In this document: positions 15,001 to 27,812 of the stretch, piece after piece
Position numbering within the stretch: position 1 is the stretch's first letter
How the letters are laid out: each line of letters starts with the position of its first letter
NCBI GenBank assembly: GCA_959347315.1
Contig: OY365810.1
Location: 6,467,857 to 6,531,856 of the forward strand
From: Bimastos eiseni
Lineage: Eukaryota; Annelida; Clitellata; Crassiclitellata; Lumbricidae
DNA length: 64,000 nucleotides
Direction of reading: 5' to 3'
Translations under genes and position numbers: made by a program
Notes under the pieces: generated by a model
What the model was told of the DNA's origin: nothing
Databases searched by the model: none
What the model saw: the letters and a program-made list of their open reading frames with translations, nothing else

Positions 15001-18000
15001 TTATTTGGGAAGATAACGATGAACCCGGGTTCACCGACATTTTGGCGAGAAACTTGACATTCTCCAAACCAAATAATATTTATCCAGTATCTGTTAGGGC
15101 CCATCAGCATCAAAATCCTGCATTGACATCTTCACTTCTTCCAATAGATTAGCAGAAATTAAGGTTTCATTATTTGGGAAGATAACGATGAACCCGGGTT
15201 CACCGACATTTTGGCGAGAAACTTGACATTCTCCAAACCAAATAATATTTATCCGGTATCTGTGAGGACCTATTGGCATCAAAATCCTGCATTGACATCT
15301 TCACTTCTTCCAATAGATTAGCAGAAATTAAGGTTTCATTATTTGGGAAGATAACGATGAACCCGGGTTCACCGACATTTTGGCGAGAAACTCGACATTC
15401 TCCAAACCAAATAATATTTATCCGGTATCTGTGAGGACCTATTGGCATCAAAATTCTGCATTGACATCTTCACTTCTTCCAATAGATTGGCAGAAATTAA
15501 GGTTTCATTATTTGGGAAGATAACGATGAACCCGGGTTCACCGACATTTTGGCGAGAAACTTGACATTCTCCAAACCAAATAATATTTATCCAGTATCTG
15601 TTAGGGCCCATCAGCATCAAAATCCTGCATTGACATCTTCACTTCTTCCAATAGATTAGCAGAAATTCAGGTTTCATTATTTGGGAAGATAACGATGAAC
15701 CCGGGTTCACCGACATTTTGGCGAGAAACTTGACATTCTCCAAACCAAATAATATTTATCCAGTATCTGTTAGGGCCCATCAGCATCAAAATCCTGCATT
15801 GACATCTTCACTTCTTCCAATAGATTAGCAGAAATTAAGGTTTCATTATTTGGAAAGATAACGATGAACCCGGGTTCACCGACATTTTGGCGAGAAACTT
15901 GACATTCTCCAAACCAAATAATATTTATCCGGTATCTGTGAGGACCTATTGGCATCAAAATCCTGCATTGACATCTTCACTTCTTCCAATAGATTAGCAG
16001 AAATTAAGGTTTCATTATTTGGGAAGATAACGATGAACCCGGGTTCACCGACATTTTGGCGAGAAACTCGACATTCTCCAAACCAAATAATATTTATCCG
16101 GTATCTGTGAGGACCTATTGGCATCAAAATTCTGCATTGACATCTTCACTTCTTCCAATAGAATGGCAGAAATTAAGGTTTCATTATTTGGGAAGATAAC
16201 GATGAACCCGGGTTCACCGACATTTTGGCGAGAAACTTGACATTCTCCAAACCAAATAATATTTATCCAGTATCTGTTAGGGCCCATCAGCATCAAAATC
16301 CTGCATTGACATCTTCACTTCTTCCAATAGATTAGCAGAAATTAAGGTTTCATTATTTGGAAAGATAACGATGAACCCGGGTTCACCGACATTTTGGCGA
16401 GAAACTTGACATTCTCCAAACCAAATAATATTTATCCAGTATCTGTTAGGGCCCATCAGCATCAAAATCCTGCATTGACATCTTCACTTCTTCCAATAGA
16501 TTAGCAGAAATTAAGGTTTCATTATTTGGGAAGATAACGATGAACCCGGGTTCACCGACATTTTGGCGAGAAACTTGACATTCTCCAAACCAAATAATAT
16601 TTATCCAGTATCTGTTAGGGCCCATCAGCATCAAAATCCTGCATTGACATCTTCACTTCTTCCAATAGATTAGCAGAAATTAAGGTTTCATTATTTGGAA
16701 AGATAACGATGAACCCGGGTTCACCGACATTTTGGCGAGAAACTTGACATTCTCCAAACCAAATAATATTTATCCAGTATCTGTTAGGGCCCATCAGCAT
16801 CAAAATCCTGCATTGACATCTTCACTTCTTCCAATAGATTAGCAGAAATTAAGGTTTCATTATTTGGGAAGATAACGATGAACCCGGGTTCACCGACATT
16901 TTGGCGAGAAACTTGACATTCTCCAAACCAAATAATATTTATCCAGTATCTGTTAGGGCCCATCAGCATCAAAATCCTGCATTGACATCTTCACTTCTTC
17001 CAATAGATTAGCAGAAATTAAGGTTTCATTATTTGGGAAGATAACGATGAACCCGGGTTCACCGACATTTTGGCGAGAAACTTGACATTCTCCAAACCAA
17101 ATAATATTTATCCAGTATCTGTTAGGGCCCATCAGCATCAAAATCCTGCATTGACATCTTCACTTCTTCCAATAGATTAGCAGAAATTAAGGTTTCATTA
17201 TTTGGGAAGATAACGATGAACCCGGGTTCACCGACATTTTGGCGAGAAACTCGACATTCTCCAAACCAAATAATATTTATCCGGTATCTGTGAGGACCTA
17301 TTGGCATCAAAATTCTGCATTGACATCTTCACTTCTTCCAATAGATTAGCAGAAATTAAGGTTTCATTATTTGGAAAGATAACGATGAACCCGGGTTCAC
17401 CGACATTTTGGCGAGAAACTCGACATGTTCGAAACCAAATAATATTTATCCAGTATCTGTTAGGGCCCATCAGCATCAAAATCCTGCATTGACATCTTCA
17501 CTTCTTCCAATAGATTAGCAGAAATTAAGGTTTCATTATTTGGGAAGATAACGATGAACCCGGGTTCACCGACATTTTGGCGAGAAACTTGACATTCTCC
17601 AAACCAAATAATATTTATCCAGTATCTGTTAGGGCCCATCAGCATCAAAATCCTGCATTGACATCTTCACTTCTTCCAATAGATTAGCAGAAATTAAGGT
17701 TTCATTATTTGGAAAGATAACGATGAACCCGGGTTCACCAACATTTTGGCGAGAAACTTGACATTCTCCAAACCAAATAATATTTATCCAGTATCTGTTA
17801 GGGCCCATCAGCATCAAAATCCTGCATTGACATCTTCACTTCTTCCAATAGATTAGCAGAAATTAAGGTTTCATTATTTGGAAAGATAACGATGAACCCG
17901 GGTTCACCGACATTTTGGCGAGAAACTTGACATTCTCCAAACCAAATAATATTTATCCAGTATCTGTTAGGGCCCATCAGCATCAAAATCCTGCATTGAC

Positions 18001-21000
18001 ATCTTCACTTCTTCCAATAGATTAGCAGAAATTAAGGTTTCATTATTTGGAAAGATAACGATGAACCCGGGTTCACCGACATTTTGGCGAGAAACTTGAC
18101 ATTCTCCAAACCAAATAATATTTATCCAGTATCTGTTAGGGCCCATCAGCATCAAAATCCTGCATTGACATCTTCACTTCTTCCAATAGATTAGCAGAAA
18201 TTAAGGTTTCATTATTTGGAAAGATAACGATGAACCCGGGTTCACCGACATTTTGGCGAGAAACTCGACATGTTCGAAACCAAATAATATTTATCCAGTA
18301 TCTGTTAGGGCCCATCAGCATCAAAATCCTGCATTGACATCTTCACTTCTTCCAATAGATTAGCAGAAATTAAGGTTTCATTACTTGGAAAGATAACGAT
18401 GAACCCGGGTTCACCGACATTTTGGCGAGAAACTTGACATTCTCCAAACCAAATAATATTTATCCAGTATCTGTTAGGGCCCATCAGCATCAAAATCCTG
18501 CATTGACATCTTCACTTCTTCCAATAGATTAGCAGAAATTAAGGTTTCATTATTTGGGAAGATAACGATGAACCCGGGTTCACCGACATTTTGGCGAGAA
18601 ACTTGACATTCTCCAAACCAAATAATATTTATCCAGTATCTGTTAGGGCCCATCAGCATCAAAATCCTGCATTGACATCTTCACTTCTTCCAATAGATTA
18701 GCAGAAATTAAGGTTTCATTATTTGGAAAGATAACGATGAACCCGGGTTCACCGACATTTTGGCGAGAAACTTGACATTCTCCAAACCAAATAATATTTA
18801 TCCAGTATCTGTTAGGGCCCATCAGCATCAAAATCCTGCATTGACATCTTCACTTCTTCCAATAGATTAGCAGAAATTAAGGTTTCATTATTTGGGAAGA
18901 TAACGATGAACCCGGGTTCACCGACATTTTGGCGAGAAACTTGACATTCTCCAAACCAAATAATATTTATCCAGTATCTGTTAGGGCCCATCAGCATCAA
19001 AATCCTGCATTGACATCTTCACTTCTTCCAATAGATTAGCAGAAATTAAGGTTTCATTATTTGGGAAGATAACGATGAACCCGGGTTCACCGACATTTTG
19101 GCGAGAAACTTGACATTCTCCAAACCAAATAATATTTATCCGGTATCTGTGAGGACCTATTGGCATCAAAATCCTGCATTGACATCTTCACTTCTTCCAA
19201 TAGATTAGCAGAAATTAAGGTTTCATTATTTGGGAAGATAACGATGAACCCGGGTTCACCGACATTTTGGCGAGAAACTTGACATTCTCCAAACCAAATA
19301 ATATTTATCCAGTATCTGTTAGGGCCCATCAGCATCAAAATCCTGCATTGACATCTTCACTTCTTCCAATAGATTAGCAGAAATTAAGGTTTCATTATTT
19401 GGAAAGATAACGATGAACCCGGGTTCACCGACATTTTGGCGAGAAACTTGACATTCTCCAAACCAAATAATATTTATCCAGTATCTGTTAGGGCCCATCA
19501 GCATCAAAATCCTGCATTGACATCTTCACTTCTTCCAATAGATTAGCAGAAATTAAGGTTTCATTATTTGGGAAGATAACGATGAACCCGGGTTCACCGA
19601 CATTTTGGCGAGAAACTTGACATTGTCCAAACCAAATAATATTTATCCAGTATCTGTTAGGGCCCATCAGCATCAAAATCCTGCATTGACATCTTCACTT
19701 CTTCCAATAGATTAGCAGAAATTAAGGTTTCATTATTTGGAAAGATAACGATGAACCCGGGTTCACCGACATTTTGGCGAGAAACTTGACATTCTCCAAA
19801 CCAAATAATATTTATCCAGTATCTGTTAGGGCCCATCAGCATCAAAATCCTGCATTGACATCTTCACTTCTTCCAATAGATTAGCAGAAATTAAGGTTTC
19901 ATTATTTGGAAAGATAACGATGAACCCGGGTTCACCGACATTTTGGCGAGAAACTTGACATTCTCCAAACCAAATAATATTTATCCAGTATCTGTTAGGG
20001 CCCATCAGCATCAAAATCCTGCATTGACATCTTCACTTCTTCCAATAGATTAGCAGAAATTAAGGTTTCATTATTTGGAAAGATAACGATGAACCCGGGT
20101 TCACCGACATTTTGGCGAGAAACTTGACATTCTCCAAACCAAATAATATTTATCCAGTATCTGTTAGGGCCCATCAGCATCAAAATCCTGCATTGACATC
20201 TTCACTTCTTCCAATAGATTAGCAGAAATTAAGGTTTCATTATTTGGGAAGATAACGATGAACCCGGGTTCACCGACATTTTGGCGAGAAACTTGACATT
20301 CTCCAAACCAAATAATATTTATCCGGTATCTGTGAGGACCTATTGGCATCAAAATTCTGCATTGACATCTTCACTTCTTCCAATAGATTAGCAGAAATTA
20401 AGGTTTCATTATTTGGAAAGATAACGATGAACCCGGTTCACCGACATTTTGGCGAGAAACTCGACATGTTCGAAACCAAATAATATTTATCCAGTATCTG
20501 TTAGGGCCCATCAGCATCAAAATTCTGCATTGACATCTTCACTTCTTCCAATAGATTGGCAGAAATTAAGGTTTCATTATTTGGAAAGATAACGATGAAC
20601 CCGGGTTCACCGACATTTTGGCCCGAAACTTGACATTCTCCAAACCAAATAATATTTATCCAGTATCTGTTAGGGCCCATTAGCATCAAAATTCTGCATT
20701 GACATCTTCACTTCTTCCAATAGATTAGCAGAAATTAAGGTTTCATTATTTGGAAAGATAACGATGAACCCGGGTTCACCGATATTTTGGCGAGAAACTT
20801 GACATTCTCCAAACCAAATAATATTTATCCGGTATCTGTGAGGACCTATTGGCATCAAAATTCTGCATTGACATCTTCACTTCTTCCAATAGATTAGCAG
20901 AAATTAAGGTTTCATTATTTGGAAAGATAACGATGAACCCGGGTTCACCGACATTTTGGCGAGAAACTCGACATGTTCGAAACCAAATAATATTTATCCA

Positions 21001-21293
21001 GTATCTGTTAGGGCCCATTAGCATCAAAATCCTGCATTGACATCTTCACTTCTTCCAATAGATTAGCAGAAATTAAGGTTTCATTATTTGGGAAGATAAC
21101 GATGAACCCGGGTTCACCGACATTTTGGCCCGAAACTTGACATTCTCCACACCAAATAATATTTATCCAGTATCTGTTAGGGCCCATTAGCATCAAAATC
21201 CTGCATTGACATCTTCACTTCTTCCAATAGATTAGCAGAAATTAAGGTTTCATTATTTGGAAAGATAACGATGAACCCGGGTTCACTGACATT
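1..21293. repeat. 169-bp satellite DNA array, about 126 tandem copies
   Basis: The same 169-bp unit repeats head to tail from base 1 (copies begin TTGGCGAGAAAC at 1, 170 and so on), with only single-base variants; one copy near 20434 lacks one G, shifting the register by 1. Each unit carries the 10-bp palindrome AACCCGGGTT (a SmaI/XmaI site), and most carry GGGCCC (ApaI). Variant positions include TGGCGAG/TGGCCCG, GATTAGC/GAATGGC, TTGGGAAG/TTGGAAAG and TATCTGTTAGGGCCC/TATCTGTGAGGACC. The unit length is close to nucleosome repeat length, as in many centromeric or heterochromatic satellites; that role is inference. Every unit holds an open frame of 62 codons on the minus strand that overlaps the next copy, but 169 is not a multiple of 3 and no long frame runs across copies, so I treat it as chance. 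The array continues beyond the left edge. Confidence 0.98.
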
Positions 21294-21412
21294 TCCGAAA
21301 TAATATTTATCCAGCATCTGTGAGGACCTATTTTCATCAAATTTCTGCATAGATATCTTTACTTCTCCCATAAGTTGGCAAAAACTAAGGTTTCATTATT
21401 TGAGAAGAAAAT
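21294..21412. repeat. degenerate terminal copy of the 169-bp satellite
   Basis: The last unit lacks the segment around TTGGCGAGAAAC and has many substitutions compared with the internal copies (for example CATAGATATCTTTACTTCTCCC for the usual CATTGACATCTTCACTTCTTCC region, and a diverged end after GGTTTCATTATTTGAGAAG). Decay at the array edge with homogenised interior copies is the usual pattern for satellites, and it marks a true array boundary. Confidence 0.9.
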
Positions 21413-21660
21413 GGTGGAGGGTGGTTATGCAGCAGGCAAGAGGGCATGCAGAAAGACAGCAGAAAATGGAGAAAGGTAGGACAGCATGCAGAAAAGCAGG
21501 AGGGCATTCAGTGAGGTAGAAGGGTATGCAGATAGTAAGGATGGCATGCAGGTGGGTAGGGAGGCCGGCAGGAAGGTATGCAGGCAAACAGGAACGCATT
21601 CAGTCAGGGAGGAGGGTACAATGATAGGAAGGAGGGTAAGAAGGCAGACAATTGCTGAAC
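21413..21660. repeat. purine-rich degenerate minisatellite
   Basis: Imperfect repeats of the form AGG-x-CATGCAG separated by purine-rich spacers (GGCATGCAG, GACAGCATGCAG, GGGTATGCAG, GGCATGCAGG) run directly next to the satellite edge. Apparent open frames on both strands are proline/leucine- or arginine-rich products of the repeat and are not called as genes. Confidence 0.8.
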
Positions 21661-21806
21661 TGTTGACATGCATGTAGTTTATATATCATGTGTAGGCTAA
21701 GGCAGATAATGTCGTGACCTGTGCTTATCTTTCAAAGTAAATAAGATAAGAATGGAATTTTCAGAAGCAACCAGTCTTAACAAGACTTAAACTGACAGCA
21801 AATTAC

Positions 21807-23008
21807 CTCACAGCTGGGACTACTTTCTCAGGCGAAAGGACACTGTTGATGTAGGCTGTCATCAGTCCATCCAAGAACGTGATGTGTGCCATCTGTGACA
21901 TAAAATTCAAACTGAATGTCACGAAATCACTGAAACATAGTCTAAAACAATTATCATTAAAACAGGGTGCTACAAGTACAAACCTCAATAACAACATTCT
22001 TAAACTAGATTAAATTGGGGCAAAACAAATACTGCAGTAATTGGGTCATGACATGATTTTATAATCATAATAACGGCTGAACAATTATTCAAATATACCA
22101 AGAAAGTACCAGAGAAGTAGGATACAATACAATGGCAAAACAATGGCTAAACAATTACAATGGCTAGACAATAACAATGGCTAAACAATAACAATGGCTA
22201 AACAAAATGATGGGTAAACAATAATGATGGATAAACAATAACAAGACTAAACAATAATGATGGCTAAACCATAACAATAGCAAAACAATAACAATGGCTA
22301 AACAATAATGGATACAACAATAACAATGGCTAAACATCAAAAATGACTTAACGATAACGATGGCTTATCAATAACAATAGCTAAACAGTAACTACTTTCT
22401 GGCTAACAACTGAAACACTCTCAGGAAACAATACAATGGCAAAACAACTGAATTACTCGGCTGACAACAGCTTCAGTGACCGCACAGCATTACATAGCGA
22501 TGACAACTTGACATGTGTAGTTGCATGCGAAATGTTACACAATTTATTGCAATTGTTATCGAATAAAGCATCAGTCAGCTCTCAACAGTAGTCAGTGCTC
22601 TCACTAACGAACGAAATGGAACTTGAGGCATTTCCAAAAAACAGAAAGACTGTATGCTCATATCTATACTCAAGCGCATGTACATAATGCATGTGTGCAC
22701 AATAACACATATAATTTTTATAATCGTGAATGAAAGACCTCATTGTAGCATAGTAATTGAGGCATGTCGCAAACCATTAAATATTGGAAGGCTAAACTTC
22801 ATATACAACCACACATTCAATCTCACGCATATACATACACATTAGACACAAACACACATACATATATATAAACATATACATTACTCAGTACTCACACATA
22901 TATCAAGATAATTATGTACCAATCCATACATAAACACATGCATAAAAATATACAAATATACCAGTAAATGCATCACAGACAGATGCCCATATATATATAT
23001 ATATACAC

Positions 23009-23042
<34 letters not shown>

Positions 23043-26000
23043 GTATTTTATTATTTATTCTGAAACTTGATATTGCTCTTCTTCCAACATTTTTTGCTCA
23101 GAAGTGCACATGCCTCGACAGTGCAATTGCATATATATATATATATATATATATATACAAATATATATAATATATATATATACTATATACAATTATACAT
23201 ATAGTGACATCATTTAAAACTAAATCAGTTTAAGTTGTAACTGGACTAACGAGATGTAGAGGTGATGTCCGCTGCAGAAGCTGTTCATCGACTTCGATGC
23301 CATTGACGTCCGAAAGATACACCCCTCGCCTCATCAGCAACTGAATCAACGAAGTGTGACCTACACACAGATATCATCTTACTCGTTTATTCCACCCAAG
23401 CAATTAGATCATCTAATTAACGCACCAATAACTCACCAGGCCAGGCCTCAAATTTACATTCTGTGCAACCATGAGCACGTCAAAATTATTGTTAGAACAA
23501 AACTACTCTCAGGAAACAACACAATGGTTTAAAAATGATGATGCACACAAGGTTAGTAAACCAGATTCATCGTACCTGAGAATTTATAAAGCGCTTCTCG
23601 CAGTAATAAGTATTCAGAAGTGCTCTCAGCATGGCAGCACCAAAAAATAAGAGGCTTCAGACAACGAAGGGATGAGGGTGGGAGCCAGACTAAAAGCTAA
23701 CTAATTAAGGATTGTGGAGTAGGTCATTCCAAATCTGGGACCACAACAGGATATGTATAACCAATCCAAGGCAATCATATGGAACCGGCTGATTAAGTTC
23801 AAATCCTTTGAACGACTGGAGTTTTGAACTGCAAGAATAATAAACAATTGAGATGACATGAATCCAGTGAACTCAGCTTAACCTGCTCTAATGTTTGCAT
23901 GTATAATGCTGTACATATGCACATTTCTAGGCATACATGTGGCCTAAGTATGTATGTGGCTACAGCCAAATGACTGTGGAGAAAAGATTATATGTTCATG
24001 CCCATCTGCACCAGGCATTAATGTATGCTAGCTGGTGAATGTATTCAAATATATTGACAAAAATATGAATTCACTCATACATGCATGCAGGTATTTATGT
24101 TTGAAGGCATGCATTCACATGTGTATTTCCATACATATGATTTTATGAATTTATCGATTGACATATGTGCATGTATTAAGTAAGAATGCATGTATTTACA
24201 TCCAGAGCTGCATGTGCGTCTGTATGTATGTGTGCAAGTGTATATTTATGTAAATATGCATTTACATAATTAACTGTTCAGATATATTTATTTTTATATA
24301 ATATTTAGTGCTATCTAAGAAATTATATCAGAAACAAAAAAAACAACAGAAGAAATATAATTTACCCTGTGGCGATTGACCTTTAACCTCTGGAAACATG
24401 GCTACTGCAGCCGCCCAGTAGAGCTCCGATGAGGCAAGACGTGGACCAAGTGATGTAGAAAGACCCTACACAACAGAGGCATTAGAAGTTTAATCAAGTT
24501 GTACACAAAGCCCGAAAAGTTATTCCAAACTATCATACTTTATGAACTGAACAATAAATCAACCATAGGCAATTCAACAGTTCTCAGCTTTAACTGAAGA
24601 TTTAATAAATAAAATCCCAAATCAACAAGATATGATAGCAAAATACAAACACACATATATATCTATATATATATATATATATATATATCAAGGCATATCC
24701 ATATATTTCTCAGTTCCTCTCAAGGTTAAAACTGTAAGGCAAGTATAAAATCAGTGCTTTTATAACAGGGCATGAAAATCAAAGCAGGAATCTGATGAGG
24801 TCATTTACTTACTAGGCTGAAGAAAGCGTCCTGGTATTCCAAAGGTACAACACCAGCAGACGCCTTTGTCAGAAGCCATCGCATGCTCGATTCTAACTTT
24901 GCCTGTAGACATCCAACAACAAAGAAACATGGATTCACTTACAAACGAAATATCAAACGCATGATGTCCAGGCCGTATCAATCAGCTGTTACTCCTAAGT
25001 AAAGTAAAATAGAAGAAGAGCAGTTTCTTAAGCCAACTATGAGATGAACTATGGGTATGAGGTGCTTGCAAATAGCGACTTCGCTTTCTTAGCCTTGGCA
25101 CATGAGGACCAGTGGTCAGACCTCTCCCTCGCCATCCCATCTCCCCACCGACTGCAGACAGTATTACTCATTATAGCCGAGCTGGCTTTGGAGTGAATGT
25201 GGAGCAGAAATTTGGAACCAATTTTTTCCCTGGTGGAGATTTGAACCCCCAACCTCTAGATTGACAGTCCAGCATGCTAACCACTACACTATTTACCACC
25301 CTTATAGCCAGACAAACACATTTATTTTGAATATTAATGGTCTATGGGCTCAAAAGACAACCAAGTTATAAGATCAGGTAAAGTAAGGTAGACAATAGAA
25401 TTTAAATTAATTATGGCTTGAGGCAGAGTAAGGCAATGTGGATGTAGGTAAGCTTTGGATAAGTAAGATGTTCATAAATTGTGACATGGTAAAGAAATGA
25501 TATTCTAATTTCAAAGGAAGCCACTCATTTTGTCAACATTGTGACTTTTCAATACCGTTCAGCATAAGACCAGATAACAAAAACCCCATTCATCTCCTTA
25601 TCAATGACGAAATGGCAGCACAACAGTTTCATTCGCCTCTCAACCCACAGACACAGCATTGTTATTACATCGCCTCATTACTCATTCCTACTACACTCAA
25701 ACTCAACCTACTACATTCACAACTATACTCACACAAAGCAGAGAATGTTCATCAGAGCAGAGTATGTTTATCAAACAATTTTCAGTGCTCATCAAAAGTC
25801 TTCTTATTGAGACCACAAATCTATCATCAGCTCTGTGTTTGCCCACCACAAATATCCAGTGTTGCAACAACTTCTAATTCAATTATGTAACTTAATTACA
25901 TGCATTTCAATTACAGAACAACACTACAAACAGCAAACCTTGGACCAGTAGCATTTATATAAACAAGTAGTAATTATCTGCCAAGTGTGCCACAATTTGC

Positions 26001-26092
26001 CACATCCCTTTGAACTCTTTCAACTGTTAAATGTCTACCTGTCTTGCGTCGTAATCATCCATAGAAACCAACTCGGGTATGTCGACATTCAT
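21807..26092 (-). CDS. CAMSAP: CAMSAP/Patronin microtubule minus-end binding protein, N-terminal exons (partial)
   Basis: Five minus-strand exons join in phase with GT-AG borders: 26092-26039 (start ATG, good Kozak A at -3, 18 codons), 24902-24813, 24465-24366, 23360-23251 and 21892-21807, about 146 codons. The product begins MNVDIPELVSMDDYDARQ and goes straight into AKLESSMRWLLTKASAG, then SSELYWAA, a GHTSLIQLLMRRGVYL stretch and MAHITFLDGLMTAYINSV ending EKVVPAV. This order matches the family pattern (R-AK-SL-WLL-KA, SSELYC, HQSVIQALSRKGIYV, MIDALMMAYT, EKVV-VK), the first part of the CAMSAP calponin-homology domain. Family members bind and stabilise microtubule minus ends. The next expected piece (FS-F-ELP-D-EDAM-FWIN) is absent between exon 5 and the satellite. 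An upstream 5' untranslated exon is likely because an acceptor (TTTTACAG) precedes the ATG. Introns hold microsatellites and SINE remains. Confidence 0.85.
22120..22445. repeat. minisatellite, about 18-bp unit
   Basis: Degenerate tandem repeats of ACAATGGCTAAACAATA type (variants with GATGG, AGACT and so on) inside the intron between CAMSAP exons 4 and 5. The rest of that intron shows no coding signal. Confidence 0.85.
22990..23045. repeat. (AT)n/(ATAC)n microsatellite
   Basis: Runs of TATATATA interrupted by CACAT and CATAT, directly beside a truncated SINE. Confidence 0.9.
23046..23130 (-). mobile_element. tRNA-derived SINE (family B), 5'-truncated 3' half
   Basis: Read on the minus strand this matches the 3' half of the three longer family-B SINEs further right: GCAATTGCACTGTCGAGGC, then TGTGCACTTCTGAGCA, AAAATGTTGGAAGAAG, GCAATATCAAGTTTCAG and an AATAAATAAT tail. 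The tRNA-like head is missing; its place is taken by an AT microsatellite. Confidence 0.75.
23131..23205. repeat. AT-rich microsatellite
   Basis: (AT)n runs with CAAAT and ACTAT interruptions flank the SINE fragment inside the CAMSAP intron. Confidence 0.85.
24651..24692. repeat. (AT)n microsatellite
   Basis: ACACACATATATATC followed by a pure TA run, in the intron between CAMSAP exons 2 and 3. Nothing else is recognisable in this intron. Confidence 0.85.
25028..25302 (-). mobile_element. tRNA-derived SINE (family A)
   Basis: On the minus strand the element starts with a tRNA-like head: GTAGTGGTTAGCATGCTGG (A-box region), then GGGGGTTCAAATCTCC (B-box) and a CCACC end. A body follows that ends near CATACCCATAGTTCATCTC. 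A second copy at 39585-39797 has the same head and the same GGGTATGAAGTG tail region. It lies in CAMSAP intron 1. Confidence 0.75.
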
Positions 26093-27703
26093 CTTTTTAC
26101 GTCTGTAAAAGGCAAACCAAAACCTTCAGGGCAAATCAGAAAAGCGCTTCAATATTCGCATAAAACATCATCTAAACTCATTGATGATATTCTTCAGATA
26201 GTAAACCATAGAAGAAATCCCAAACTCATACATTACAAAGCAAATAATACCAGTAATAAGAACTTCAATAAAGAATAAAAAATAAAAATAGGTTAATAAA
26301 TTATGAAAGCCACTCATAATTGCCTGCCACATCACAAGAATCAAGAATAACAAATGAATAAGTTATGAACCAACCAAAAGTAATCATGAACACATTAAGA
26401 ATCTTTAATCACAGGATACAAATAAGAAAATTAGCACAGGCATAAAAATACTTAACGCAAGATAAGCATTATCAACAATTAGTCACTACCTAACTCATTG
26501 ATGATATGGCTTCAACAATAACAAAGACTGATTAAGATGTCATCACCAAATCTTTCATATTCAACTTTAGATAACTTGGTCTGTTTTCACATCAATAAAA
26601 TCTTTACACATGTATTCTAATTTAGTTCCTGCTTGAAAACTTTAACTTGATGCCAGAACTAGGGTTGCCAGATAAATGGGCATCAAAAGGAAGACACAGC
26701 AAGCTAGAAATGAGGACAAAAGAGGATGCATTGAAAATTTCCCTCCACTCAGACAACCCCATAAGTAACCAAGAACTAAAGTCACATAAGAAATCTGTAT
26801 GAAATCATTTGAAGCCTTTATCATAATGTTGCAAAGTATTTATTTAGGCAATCAATTGAACCTTCTTGCAATGCAAGAACTCTGAGCCATAGAACTTATC
26901 ACAAGAAACATTCTTCATATCGTACTTTTTAAGAATTATTCTTTCAACATGTGTGTTTATAGTTGCTAAAAACTGAAATATCAGCCAGTACAAAAGACAT
27001 ACAAAACCCATACATTTTCCCATTTTAGCCTTTCCTGCTGGACAGAGGACATGAGGTTAAAATGGAGCACATGTCTGGCAACCTTAACCAAAACCCTGTT
27101 AGCAATTTCAAGTTCATCGAATCTACACAAATAAACAGAAGCGTTGTTACACAAATCCGTTTTCATACAGTGCTTTTGCGACTTACTAAAGAGGTGCCAT
27201 GTCAAATGTCTGCACAGATATGTTTGTTACTTTCACACAGTTCCACTTCACTAGTTCACTTAAGAACCTCTATCAGTTAAACACCATCAACAAAAACTTA
27301 GATGGAGCTTCATTTGCATGTAGCGGGCAATAAACAGTTTCTCAGATCTCAACACAATGAGCAAAACACTCATAAAGTTGCAACCATTAGTCTCTTATGG
27401 CCAACAGGGAGAGGGCAATGACAGCAGATGAGGACATTCTGAATACAGACATAAACCTATACATTATTCTGTCATTATCAAAGGCAACATTTCAACATGT
27501 CAGACTTCATGGCCCAGTGGTTCTACCAAAGCCATCCATCATCGGGTATTCAGCCATTGAATTGACTGTGGATGTTCTGAGAAAGGGTGAGTCCCATTTT
27601 GGTTCATTTTAAACTGAAGGCTGAAAACAAACCCTGCATCATCATGTCTAAGAATTTAATTGAAATTCACTTTTAGCAGAGATTCATTAATTACTATTGC
27701 AAA

Positions 27704-27812
27704 CAATATTGATATCATTATTATTATCACCATTACAATTGCTATTATTTTTATTATTATTACCGCAATCATCAATATTATTCTTATTATTATTATAATT
27801 ATTATTTATAAA
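27704..27812. repeat. degenerate (ATT)n repeat
   Basis: TTATTATTATCACC-like trinucleotide runs with interruptions; the isoleucine-rich open frame through it is a repeat artefact. Confidence 0.85.

Noticed and set aside
1..21293. CRISPR array
   Set aside because: There are no unique spacers; the whole 169-bp unit repeats, and the genome is animal.
53..21371. A conserved 62-codon open frame in almost every satellite unit on the minus strand
   Set aside because: It is present because the units are nearly identical DNA. The 169-bp period shifts frame each copy, substitutions change amino acids freely, and there is no long continuous protein or signal of a gene.
23251..23360. Ankyrin-repeat exon (GHTSLIQLLMRRG looks like one)
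   Set aside because: In the context of the neighbouring exons it matches the HQSVIQALSRKGIYV segment of the CAMSAP calponin-homology domain.
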